Shown here one piece after another: positions 56,030-64,000 of a stretch of 64,000 bases of DNA (positions are counted from its first letter, which is position 1; each line of letters starts with the position of its first letter). The position numbers and the translations under genes were made by a program. Source of the DNA: JALORV01 sp963712485 (lineage in GTDB: Bacteria; Pseudomonadota; Gammaproteobacteria; Burkholderiales; Burkholderiaceae_F); contig CAVQID010000027.1 in assembly GCA_963712485.1 (NCBI GenBank), forward strand, positions 1 to 64,000. Direction: 5' to 3'. The notes beneath the pieces were generated by a model. That model saw nothing but the letters and a program-made list of their open reading frames with translations, did no database searches and was not told the origin of the DNA.

Positions 56030-56500
56030 ACCGGATCGGATCCCGCCACCGATCGGCGAGAGCAGCAGGCTGAAAGCCGGATAGAGCACACTCTGCGGCG
56101 ATCGGTATGCCGAGCGCGTTGTAGCCGAAGGCGAAGAGCAGGTTCTGCCGGATGTTGCGCATCGTGGCGTGCGACAGCTTGATCGCGCGCGCGACTCCCC
56201 TCAGATCGCCTTTCACGAGCGTCACTCCCGCGCTCTCCGTCGCCACGTCGGTCCGGGTGCCCATGGCGATCCCGAGAGGTCGGCCTGCGCCAGCGACGGC
56301 GCGCCATCGATGTCGTCGCCGGCCACGGCGACCTTGCGTCCTTCGGCTTGCAGCCGCTTCACGTTCTTCGCCTTGTCCTCGGGGAGCAGCTCGCCGACTG
56401 CCTCGTCGATGCCGAGCTGGCGAGCACGAGCCTTCGTGCGAGAGCGGACCACGCCGCCAGATCCCTCGGGATGGCCTTGATCCGTTTCTTGTGGAACGGG
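56030..56500 (-). pseudogene. copper-type P-ATPase (CopA) C-terminal fragment
   Basis: On the minus strand, RQLGIDEAVGELLPEDKAKN, KRLQAEGRKVAVAGDDIDGAP and LAQADLSG, then after a frame change TDVATESAGVTLVKGDLRG and LSHATMRNIRQNLLFAFGYNA, are the hinge-to-transmembrane region of P1B ATPases. The P-domain Mg site, normally GDGINDAPAL, reads GDDIDGAP, and the phosphorylation site and N-terminal half are absent. The end (IAAECALSGFQPAALADRW) lacks the last spans. This is a fragment, with at least one frameshift near 56260. Confidence 0.8.
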
Positions 56501-56549
56501 CCGCATTCTGGGACTATTGCGCACCGCTCTTCCGGCGCCTGGAGTTGGC

Positions 56550-57236
56550 ATGAACGAAGTCCTGCAAACAATCGCCCACGCACCCACCACCACGCGTGAC
56601 CGCAACCGCGTTTTGCGCAACACCTACTGGCTGCTTGCGCTGTCGATGGTTCCCACGGTCCTCGGCGCATGGCTTGGCATCACGACGGGCATCACCCGTG
56701 TCCTGACGCCGGGCATCAGCCTGATCGTGTTCCTGGCGGGCGCCTACGGGTTCATGTTCGCGATTCACAAGACGAAGGATTCGGCTGCTGGCGTGTTCGT
56801 GCTGCTCGGCTTCACCTTCTTCATGGGCCTGATGCTTTCGCGTCTGCTCGGTTCGGTGCTCGGGCTCGCCAATGGCGCGAGCCTGATCATGGTGGCCTTT
56901 GCAGGCACGAGCGCCGTTTTCGTGGGCATGGCGTCGCTCTCGACGGTCATCAAGCGTGACCTCAGCGCGCTCGGTAAATGGCTTTTCATCGGCGCGATCA
57001 TGCTGCTCGTCGCGATGATCGCCAACTTCTTCATCCAGTCGACGCCGCTGATGCTGACGCTGATGGTGCTGGCGATCGGCATCTTCTCCGCTTTCATCCT
57101 TTATGACCTGAAGCGGGTCCGCGACGGCGAAGAGACGAACTACATCACCGCGACGTTGGGCGTCTACTTGTCGCTCTACAACATCTTCCAGAGTCTGCTC
57201 GCGCTGCTTGGAATTTTTGGCGGCGAACGCGAGTAG
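56550..57236 (+). CDS. Bax inhibitor-1/YccA family membrane protein
   Basis: This is a 228-residue protein from ATG 56550 (CTGGAGTTGGC upstream). Seven hydrophobic segments follow an N-terminal cytosolic stretch (NEVLQTIAHAPTTTRDRNRVL). The family marks are LRNTYWLLALSMVPTVLGAW, GVFVLLGFTFFMGLMLS, ALGKWLFIGAIMLLVAMIAN and the C-terminal YITATLGVYLSLYNIFQSLL. In E. coli YccA modulates FtsH proteolysis of membrane proteins; related proteins leak calcium. It is followed by a clear terminator. Confidence 0.93.
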   Translation: MNEVLQTIAHAPTTTRDRNRVLRNTYWLLALSMVPTVLGAWLGITTGITRVLTPGISLIVFLAGAYGFMFAIHKTKDSAAGVFVLLGFTFFMGLMLSRLLGSVLGLANGASLIMVAFAGTSAVFVGMASLSTVIKRDLSALGKWLFIGAIMLLVAMIANFFIQSTPLMLTLMVLAIGIFSAFILYDLKRVRDGEETNYITATLGVYLSLYNIFQSLLALLGIFGGERE

Positions 57237-57275
57237 AGCACGACGTCCAACCGGCACGTCGACGCCCGTAAAGAA

Positions 57276-57311
57276 AACGCCGCACGGAATCGTCGGTGCG
57301 GCGTTGTTTTT
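57276..57311 (+). terminator. intrinsic terminator after the Bax-inhibitor gene
   Basis: A 10-base-pair stem (AACGCCGCAC / GTGCGGCGTT) with a 10-base loop is followed by GTTTTT on the plus strand. This is a textbook rho-independent terminator about 40 bases after the stop. Confidence 0.9.
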
Positions 57312-57376
57312 GGGGATGCCTGGCTGAACCCGGCGTCTCCTCCGCGGCGTCTCTTCCGCGGCGGCGGCTTGCTTGA

Positions 57377-57559
57377 CTACTCGGAGTCCGCCTTCTTCAG
57401 ATCTTCCTTGAGATCGCCGTAGGTAGCTTGGGCTTTGCCACCGGTCTTCTCCGCCTTGCCCTTAATGGTTGTCTCGGGGTCATCCAGGGCCTTGCCGGTT
57501 TCTTCCTTCACCTTGCCTTTCACTTGGTCAACTCGACCCTTAACCTGATCCTTGTTCAT
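57377..57559 (-). CDS. CsbD family stress protein (second copy)
   Basis: This is a 60-residue protein from ATG 57559 with GGAGAAACC upstream; the longer frame is unsupported. The sequence has two KGK/KVKEETGK-type repeats: MNKDQVKGRVDQVKGKVKEE and PETTIKGKAEKTGGKAQATY. This is a shorter CsbD form than the 71-residue copy at 20564. Probably stress-induced; mechanism unknown. Confidence 0.9.
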   Translation of the reverse strand: MNKDQVKGRVDQVKGKVKEETGKALDDPETTIKGKAEKTGGKAQATYGDLKEDLKKADSE

Positions 57560-57720
57560 GGTTTCTCCACTCATGGGATTCATTCCCAATCGGTAGCAAA
57601 GCAACTGATGTGCCTCGTGCGAGCAGGGGGCGCATCGACGTGCGACCTGCCACAATCGTCGGCCCGTGAGAACCGTGCACTGCGCCCCGGCGGCCACGCC
57701 CGCGACACACTGCCTGAAAC

Positions 57721-58680
57721 ATGCAAGCGCTGATTGCCCTCATCGAGCAGTACGGCCTGGCGCTCGTCTTCGCCAACGTCCTGCTGCTGCAACTGGGAGC
57801 GCCGCTGCCGGCATACCCCACGCTGATTGCGGTCGGCGCGCTGGCGGCATCCGGGGTCTATCCGCCGGCGCTAGTGGTGGCTGTGGCCGTTGTTGCCAGT
57901 TTGATTGCGGATCTGGTCTGGTATTTCGTCGGCCAGCGCGTGGGACGCCGTGCGCTCAGCCTGATGTGTCGGTTGTCGCTGTCACCGGACAGCTGCGTTC
58001 GACAGAGCGAATCGATCTACGAGCGCTTCGGACCGCCGTCGCTGATGGTGGCCAAATTCATCCCCGGGTATGCGGCGATTGCGACCTCTATGGCCGGCAT
58101 CGTGCGCACGCGGCGCGTCGCGTTCGTGCTCTTCGACGCGATAGGCGCTGCGTTGTGGGCCGGAGTCGGCGTTGCGCTCGGATGGATCTTTCGTGATGCG
58201 GTTGCCGACGTGCTGGCGATCCTGGAGCAGGCCGGGCGCGTCGGCCTGCTGCTGCTCGCGGCCGGACTGGTTCTGTTCATCGCCGCGAAGGCGTGGAAGC
58301 GCTATCAGTTTCGCCAGCAGCTGAAACTTCCGCGGGTCAGCGTGGAAGAACTGAACGAAATGATCGAGTCCGGTCAGCGCCCACTCGTGATTGACGTGCG
58401 CGTGGCGGGCAGCCACGCCGAGTCCAGAATCCCCGGCGCACTGTGGATCGATAGCAAGGCGATCGATAGCGGCGCGCAGAAACTCCCCACGTCGGACGAG
58501 GTCATCGTCTATTGCGCCTGTCCGAACGACGCCACCGCGGTACTTGTCGCCAAACGGCTGATGAATCACGGGTTCTCGCGGGTGCGCGCACTTGACGGAG
58601 GCATCGATGCCTGGACGTCGGCCGGCTATGCGGTAGAAGGTCGCGACACGTCCGACAACCGATCGCGCCCCGCCGCATAG
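57721..58680 (+). CDS. DedA-family membrane protein fused to a rhodanese domain
   Basis: This is a 319-residue protein. The N-terminal 200 residues are a DedA/SNARE-associated membrane domain (GLALVFANVLLLQLGAPLPA, YERFGPPSLMVAKFIPGYAA, WAGVGVALGWIFRDAVA). The C-terminal 110 residues are a rhodanese domain (PLVIDVRVAGSHAESRIPGA, then VIVYCACPNDATAV) with the active cysteine near 265 and RALDGGIDAW at the end. DedA proteins act in phospholipid and proton-gradient homeostasis, and rhodanese domains transfer sulfur or act as redox sensors. The fusion is known from several proteobacteria, but the combined job is not clear. Confidence 0.92.
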   Translation: MQALIALIEQYGLALVFANVLLLQLGAPLPAYPTLIAVGALAASGVYPPALVVAVAVVASLIADLVWYFVGQRVGRRALSLMCRLSLSPDSCVRQSESIYERFGPPSLMVAKFIPGYAAIATSMAGIVRTRRVAFVLFDAIGAALWAGVGVALGWIFRDAVADVLAILEQAGRVGLLLLAAGLVLFIAAKAWKRYQFRQQLKLPRVSVEELNEMIESGQRPLVIDVRVAGSHAESRIPGALWIDSKAIDSGAQKLPTSDEVIVYCACPNDATAVLVAKRLMNHGFSRVRALDGGIDAWTSAGYAVEGRDTSDNRSRPAA

Positions 58681-58824
58681 TCGATAGCGCGCGTGCCGGG
58701 ATGGCCAGCGGGGCGCGAGTCGCGCCGCTGCGAGATCCGCTCTTGCGTGCGCCATTTCGGGCGACCGCCGGCCCGGCCGCGCGCGAATTCAGGTAACTGC
58801 TAGGCTTTACCGGTCCTTATCGCC

Positions 58825-58912
58825 GCCGCGGTGGTGAAACTGGTAGACACAGCGGACTTAAAATCCGCCGCAAGCGCAAGCAAGCATGCCGGTTCGATTC
58901 CGGCCCGCGGCA
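58825..58912 (+). tRNA. tRNA-Leu (anticodon UAA)
   Basis: The acceptor arms GCCGCGG and CCGCGGC pair perfectly around the gene. The anticodon stem GCGGA/TCCGC encloses the loop CTTAAAA, with TAA at 58859-58861. A long variable arm (class II tRNA) and a T-arm with TTCGATT are present. The CCA end is encoded (58913-58915). It reads UUA/UUG leucine codons. Confidence 0.95.
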
Positions 58913-58920
58913 CCAGAAAA

Positions 58921-59358
58921 ATGAAAGTCTTCAACCTCAGTTGCGACAACGAACACGCGTTCGAGGGCTGGTTCGCCTCGGCCGAGGAGTTCGATCGCCA
59001 GCAGGAATCGCAGCTGGTCGAGTGTCCGGTATGCGGTAGTCACAGCGTGCGCAAGCTGCTGTCCGCACCGCGGATCAATCTCGGCGCCGTGGCGCCGCCG
59101 GTCAAGCAGGAAGTGACGATGCCGAATGACCCGGCAATGCAGTCGCTGATGCTGCAAATGGCGCAGCACATCCGCGCCCATACCGAAGATGTCGGCGAGC
59201 AGTTTCCGGAAGAGGCGCGTCGCATTCACTACGACGAGGCGCCGAAGCGCTCGATCCGCGGCCTCGCGTCGCGCGAGCAGGCCGCGGAGCTGGCGGACGA
59301 GGGCATCGACGTGCTGCCGGTGCCCTTCGGCAACCTGCTGAAGAATTCGGTCCAGTAG
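58921..59358 (+). CDS. DUF1178 family protein
   Basis: This is a 145-residue protein from ATG 58921, which lies six bases after the encoded CCA of tRNA-Leu. The frame opens further upstream only because it runs through the tRNA. Typical family marks are MKVFNLSCDNEHAFEGWF, a zinc-ribbon-like ECPVCGSHSVRKLLSAP, and EEARRIHYDEAPKRSIRG with the C-terminal EGIDVLPVPF. Function of DUF1178 is unknown. The N-terminal CxxxHxFEGWF and CPVCGS could bind metal. It would share a transcript with the tRNA. Confidence 0.93.
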   Translation: MKVFNLSCDNEHAFEGWFASAEEFDRQQESQLVECPVCGSHSVRKLLSAPRINLGAVAPPVKQEVTMPNDPAMQSLMLQMAQHIRAHTEDVGEQFPEEARRIHYDEAPKRSIRGLASREQAAELADEGIDVLPVPFGNLLKNSVQ

Positions 59359-59375
59359 TCCAGTAGTCCGTGCGC

Positions 59376-60067
59376 TCAGTGCTTGGCGTACTGCGTCTTG
59401 CCGAACAGCGTCTCCTTGTCCTTGTCGCTCATCTGCGGCTTGCGCCGGTCGGCCAGCACCTTGAGGCCGCGCTGCACGGCCGGTCGCGCGTCGATCGCCT
59501 CGTACCAGCGCTTCACGTTCGGAAAGTCGGCGAGATCGACGCCCTGGTTGGCATGCGAGCGCGTCCACGGAAAGGTCGCGATGTCGGCGATCGAGTAGTC
59601 GCCGGCGAGGTACTCCGCTTCGCCGAGCCGTCGGTCCATCACGCCGTAGAGCCGCTTCGCCTCGTTGGTGTAGCGGTTGATCGGCGTACTCGATCTTCTC
59701 CGGCGCGTAGATGCGGAAGTGATGCGCCTGGCCGAGCATCGGGCCGACGCCGCCCATCTGGAACATCAGCCACTGCAGCGCGGCGTACTTGCCGCGCACG
59801 TCGTCCGGCAGGAACTTGCCCGGTCTTGCCGGCGAGGTAGATCAGGATCGCGCCGGACTCGAACAGCGAGATCGGCTTGCCGTCGGGCCCGTCGTGATCG
59901 ACGATCGCCGGGATCTTGTTGTTCGGGCTGATCTTCAGGAACTCCGGCTTGAACTGGTCGCCGGCGCCGATGTCGACGGCATGCACCGTGTACGGCAGCC
60001 CGCACTCCTCGAGCATGATGTGAATCTTGTGGCCGTTCGGCGTCGGCCAGGTGTAGAGGTCGATCAT
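59376..60067 (-). pseudogene. glutathione S-transferase (Ure2/YfcG-like), two frameshifts
   Basis: The N-terminal thioredoxin-fold part is intact from ATG 60067: MIDLYTWPTPNGHKIHIMLE, then ISPNNKIPAIVDHDGPDGKP and LFESGAILIYLAGKTG. The rest lies in other frames: RGKYAALQWLMFQMGGVGPM and HHFRIYAPEKIEYA (59799 to about 59690), and MDRRLGEAEYLAGDYSIADI to the end at 59376. Shifts fall near 59822 and 59680. The YTxxTPNGxKxxI block is that of YfcG-like GSTs, which act as disulfide or peroxide reductases with glutathione. The domain sequence is so well kept that sequencing error is likely. Confidence 0.88.
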
Positions 60068-60075
60068 CGTGATCC

Positions 60076-61310
<1,235 letters not shown>

Positions 61311-61396
61311 CGTTGTGCTCCTCCTGCGGTCGAGGATAGCGCAGCAGGGTTGTTGCGCGTGCGCGGCGGCGCGTAGAGTCCGCCGCGGGAGGAGTC

Positions 61397-62387
61397 ATGA
61401 AGGCGATCCAGTGCGTCGAGTGGGGCGGGCCGGAGAAGCTGGTGCTGGCGGAAGTTGCCGCTGCCGGAGACCGAAGCCGGGCGAGGTCCGCGTGCGCGTC
61501 GCCGCGGCCGGCGTCAACTTTCCCGGACGCGCTGATCGTGCAGAAGAAGTACCAGGTGCAGCCGCCGCTGCCGTTCACGCCGGGCACCGAGGTGGCCGGC
61601 ACGGTCGACACGGTCGGCGAGGGCGTGCGGCACCTTAAGGTCGGCGACCGCGTCGGTCGCCTTCGTCGGCCTCGGCGGTTTTGCCGAGTACGTGTGCGCG
61701 CCGGCAGCGATGACGGCGCCGCTGCCGCCGGGCGTCACGACCGAGGCCGCGGCCGCGTTCACGCTGACCTATGCGACTTCGCACCACGCGCTGTTCGACC
61801 GCGGCTCAGTTGAAGCCCGGCGAGACGCTGCTCGTGCTCGGTGCGGGCGGCGGCGTCGGCCTGGCCGCGGTCGAACTGGGCAAGATCGCCGGTGCGCGGG
61901 TCATCGCGATCGCCTCGAGCGACGAAAAGCTCGACGCGGCGCGCGCGCACGGTGCCGACGCCGCGATCAACTACGGCGCCGGCGATCTGCGCGAGCAGCT
62001 GAAGGAGGCGACCGGCGGAAAAGGCGTCGACGTGGTCTACGACCCGGTCGGCGGCCGCCACACCGAGGCCGCGCTGCGCATCGCTGGCGTGGCGCGGGCG
62101 CCTGCTGGTGGTCGGCTTCGCGGACGGCGAGATCCCGCAGATCCCGGCGAACCTGCTGCTGATCAAGGGTGTGTCGGCGGTCGGCGTGTTCTGGGGCGAG
62201 TTCGCCACGCGCGAGCCGCAGGCGAACCAGACGATGCTGACCGAACTCTTCGGCTGGCTCGCCGAGGGCAGGCTGCGGCCGCACGTGTCGCGCCGCTACC
62301 CGCTGGCGGACGCGCCGCAGCGCGCTCGAGGCGTCTGCTGGCACGGCGCGCGGTCGGCAAGCTCGGTGCATCGAGCCGTGGGCTTGA
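61397..62387 (+). pseudogene. NADPH:quinone oxidoreductase-like (zinc-type MDR), about six frameshifts
   Basis: The start MKAIQCVEWGGPEKLVLAEV and the pieces FPDALIVQKKYQVQPPLPFT, PGTEVAGTVDTVGEGVRHLK, FAEYVCAPAAMTAPLPPGVT, TLLVLGAGGGVGLAAVELGK (NADPH-binding Rossmann site), TGGKGVDVVYDPVGGRHTEA and GVSAVGVFWGEFATREPQAN together rebuild one medium-chain reductase of about 325 residues. They are spread over three frames, with shifts near 61463, 61527, 61655, 61805, 62095 and 62325. The stop is most likely TGA at 62385-62387. It lacks the catalytic zinc site, as quinone oxidoreductases do. Divergent from the acyl-CoA dehydrogenase. Confidence 0.87.
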
Positions 62388-62427
62388 CATCCGGTAACGA
62401 TTTGGTTACGGTAACCCAATGGTTACC
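62384..62427 (+). promoter_or_regulatory. promoter with two tandem operator dyads before the ArsR-type gene
   Basis: The -35 element TTGACA (62384-62389) and a -10-like TACGGT (62407-62412) are separated by 17 bases. The spacer and start region hold GGTAAC-N5-GGTTAC (62393-62409) directly followed by GGTAACC-N4-GGTTACC (62410-62427), two copies of the same inverted repeat. A repressor bound there would block the promoter. The ArsR-type gene starts about 36 bases downstream, so autoregulation is likely. Confidence 0.65.
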
Positions 62428-62462
62428 AATGATCATTGTTCCGTCTCGGCGGGAGCACGGCC

Positions 62463-62778
62463 GTGAAGTCAGCCGCCGTGCTGTCGGCGCTGGCCGACCC
62501 GACCCGCGAGAGCATCGTGCGCGCTGCTGATCGATGGCGAACAGTCGGTCGGCGAGATCGCCGAACGTCTGCCGGTCAGCCGCCCGGCGGTCTCCAAGCA
62601 CCTGCGCGTGCTGGAGCAGGCGCGGTCGTGGCCGCGCGCAGCGAGGGCACCCGCAACTGTCTATGCGCTCGCGCCCGGAGGCGCTGGCGACAGCTGCGCG
62701 ACGAGCTCGACACGCATGTGGGAACGCGCGCTGGCCCGCTACGCGCTGGTCGCCAACAACCGCAAGAGGAGGCCGCAA
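62463..62778 (+). pseudogene. ArsR family transcription regulator, frame broken
   Basis: Probable GTG start at 62463 (a TTG at 62436 is the alternative). The pieces KSAAVLSALADPTRESIVR, then in other frames VGEIAERLPVSRPAVSKHLRVLE (shown split: GEIAERLPVSRPAVSKHLRV) and VVAARSEGTRN, are the winged-helix of small ArsR repressors. ADPTRxxIL and SRPAVSKHLxVL are family marks. At least three shifts fall between 62520 and 62660. No metal-binding cysteines are seen, which fits the group that sits next to SRPBCC/AHSA1 genes, as here. Confidence 0.8.
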
Positions 62779-63238
62779 GTGAACGCCGCGGTCGCGCCTG
62801 CGCCGGTCGTCAAGCGCCTGCGCGTGCAGGCTCGAGCCGGCCGCCGCGTTCGACCTGTTCACGCGCGAACTGTCGCGTTGGTGGCCGCTCGCGACGCATT
62901 CGTGCATGGGCGACGAGGCTGTGAACGTCGTGATCGAACCGTGCGTCGGCGGGCAGGTGGTCGAGCACGCGCGGGATGGCCGCCAGGCGCCGTGGGGCAC
63001 GGTCCTGGCATGGGACCCGCCGCATCGTTTCGCGATGACATGGCATCCGATGTCGGACCCGGCGAAGGCGACCCGCGTGGAAATCTCGTTCACCGCAGCC
63101 GCGGACGGCGGATCGGATCTGCAACTGGTGCACGCGGGCTGGGACAAGCGTGGTGTCGACGCCGAACTGTGGCGCGACCGCTACGACGGCGGGTGGGGTC
63201 CTGTGCTCGACCGCTATGCGAAGGCCGCAAACCAATGA
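62779..63238 (+). pseudogene. SRPBCC/AHSA1-type protein, one frameshift
   Basis: GTG 62779 has GAGGAGGCCGCAA upstream. The start VNAAVAPAPVVKRLRVQA continues after a shift near 62835 as FDLFTRELSRWWPLATHSCM, PWGTVLAWDPPHRFAMTWHP, EISFTAAADGGSDLQLVHAG and WGPVLDRYAKAANQ. The Start/Bet v1-like cavity fold (AHSA1 group) commonly follows ArsR genes like the one upstream. Ligand is unknown. The stop is at 63238. Confidence 0.82.
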
Positions 63239-63257
63239 CGACGATGGAGGCGTGCTG

Positions 63258-63846
63258 ATGAGTCGATTGATGACAGTGGCGATGGCGATCGCGTTGGTTT
63301 CGCATCCAGGCAGGCGTCGGAGCTCTCGCGGCCGAGCGCGCCATCGAGAAAGCGGTCGTGGTCGATGCGACGCTCGACCAGGCCTGGGAAGCTGGACCAC
63401 GCGCGACGGCATCGTCGGCTTCTTCGCGCCCGACGCAAAGATCGAGCCGCGCGTCGGCGGCGCGTTCGCAGATCTACTTCGACCCGCTGCGCCGCGCCGG
63501 GCATGAAGGGCGCCGACGACATGCGCTATCATGGCGCTGCAGCCGAAGAGGATGCTGTCGTTCGACTGGAACGCGCCGCCGCAGCCTGCCGCGAGGCGCG
63601 CGCGCAGCGGACGTTCGTCATCGTGCGCTTCGAGCCGCGTCGGCGACAAGCAGACGCGCGTCACGCTGCACCACACCGGCTGGGGCGACGGCGGCGAGTG
63701 GGACAAGGCCTATGCCTACTTCGACCGTGCCTGGGGCAACGTGCTCGCGAACCTGAAGAAGCGCTTCGACCAGGGACCATTCGACTGGACCGACTGGCTC
63801 GAACCAGCTGCGCAAGATGCACGAACAGGCGGCGCAGAAGAAGTAG
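63258..63846 (+). pseudogene. exported SRPBCC-domain protein, several frameshifts
   Basis: ATG 63258 begins a signal peptide (MSRLMTVAMAIALVSHP). Then in shifting frames come TLDQAWEAWTTRDGIVGFFA, PDAKIEPRVGGAF, QIYFDPL, MALQPKRMLSFDWNAPP, DKQTRVTLHHTGWGDGGEWD, YAYFDRAWGNVLANLKKRFD and GPFDWTDWLE. The true stop is likely TAG at 63844-63846. It is the second AHSA1-like protein in a row but is exported, unlike its neighbour. Function is unknown. Confidence 0.8.
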
Positions 63847-63862
63847 TGCGGGCGCACGGAAG

Positions 63863-64000
63863 ATGGATAAAGACGTCGGGCTGACAGAAGCAGCCAAGCT
63901 CGTGATTCCGGCGCGCGAGCGGGATCTCGGCGGTTTCCGTGTCGGTCGCGTGCTGCCTCATGCGAAGCAACGCATGGTCGGCCCGTTCATCTTTTTCGAC
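63863..64000 (+). CDS. pirin family protein, truncated by window end
   Basis: ATG 63863 starts MDKDVGLTEAAKLVIPARER, followed by DLGGFRVGRVLPHAKQRMVG and PFIFFD at the edge. LGGFxVxRxLPxxxRRMVGPFIFFD is the N-terminus of pirin-like bicupin proteins, which bind iron and include quercetinase-like enzymes. The second half, with the metal-binding histidines, is outside the window. Confidence 0.82.
   Translation, partial: MDKDVGLTEAAKLVIPARERDLGGFRVGRVLPHAKQRMVGPFIFFD

Overview
The window is a 64 kb piece of a high-GC proteobacterial chromosome. DUF4124 proteins, a PEP-CTERM protein, a DUF1178 gene abutting tRNA-Leu, LAL-type LuxR regulators and CsbD proteins suggest a beta- or gammaproteobacterium, more likely a Burkholderiales-like lineage. 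Genus cannot be read from the sequence. No rRNA, CRISPR array or intact prophage was seen.

Layout: 1-4.4 kb holds two tandem DUF1254/DUF1214 envelope proteins and two paralogous small exported proteins. 4.8-9.7 kb holds a YihY/BrkB membrane protein, an Fnr-like regulator without the Fe-S cysteines, and a phosphoketolase. 10.1-13.2 kb is a compact type III polyketide synthase / methyltransferase / FAD-oxidoreductase cluster, followed by a phospholipase-D type cardiolipin synthase. 14.6-20.0 kb is a minus-strand non-homologous end-joining locus with two different Ku proteins, a frame-disrupted LigD and a MerR-TPR protein whose GTG start overlaps the Ku stop. 20.5-25.5 kb carries CsbD, a diheme cytochrome c coupled to a winged-helix/NB-ARC/TPR regulator, small exported proteins and a cupin. 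25.6-31.3 kb is a gene graveyard: GNAT and IS110 remnants, a truncated IS110 transposase, and a chimeric piece of a contractile tail (sheath N-terminus joined to a baseplate fragment).

31.5-38.3 kb is a minus-strand carbohydrate-type ABC operon (HisD-family dehydrogenase, binding protein, two permeases, ATPase, LacI repressor). It has a perfect LacI-type operator just before its first gene, and the repressor is the last gene. 38.4-43.3 kb has a cytochrome c remnant, a VOC protein, an orphan HoxX/HypX hydrogenase-maturation protein, a PACE efflux pump, a small membrane protein, and repeated scars derived from the 3' end of LuxR genes. 43.3-48.9 kb is a tandem pair of large LAL regulators. 49.2-55.6 kb contains a ComEA-like protein, a thermonuclease, a perfect LexA-type dyad, a PEP-CTERM protein and a class A penicillin-binding protein. 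56-64 kb holds a CopA remnant, a Bax-inhibitor-1 protein, a DedA-rhodanese fusion, tRNA-Leu(UAA), DUF1178, and a run of metabolic genes broken by many one-base frameshifts, ending in a truncated pirin gene.

An important caveat is that many otherwise well-conserved genes (LigD, HisD-like, permease 2, acyl-CoA dehydrogenase, quinone oxidoreductase, GST, SRPBCC proteins) are interrupted by one-base shifts, clustered at 16-19, 32-38 and 56-64 kb. This looks more like uncorrected indels in the assembly than real gene decay. Remnants at 25.7-26.2, 29.99-30.4, 38.4-38.6 and 56.0-56.5 kb are truncated and look like true decay.
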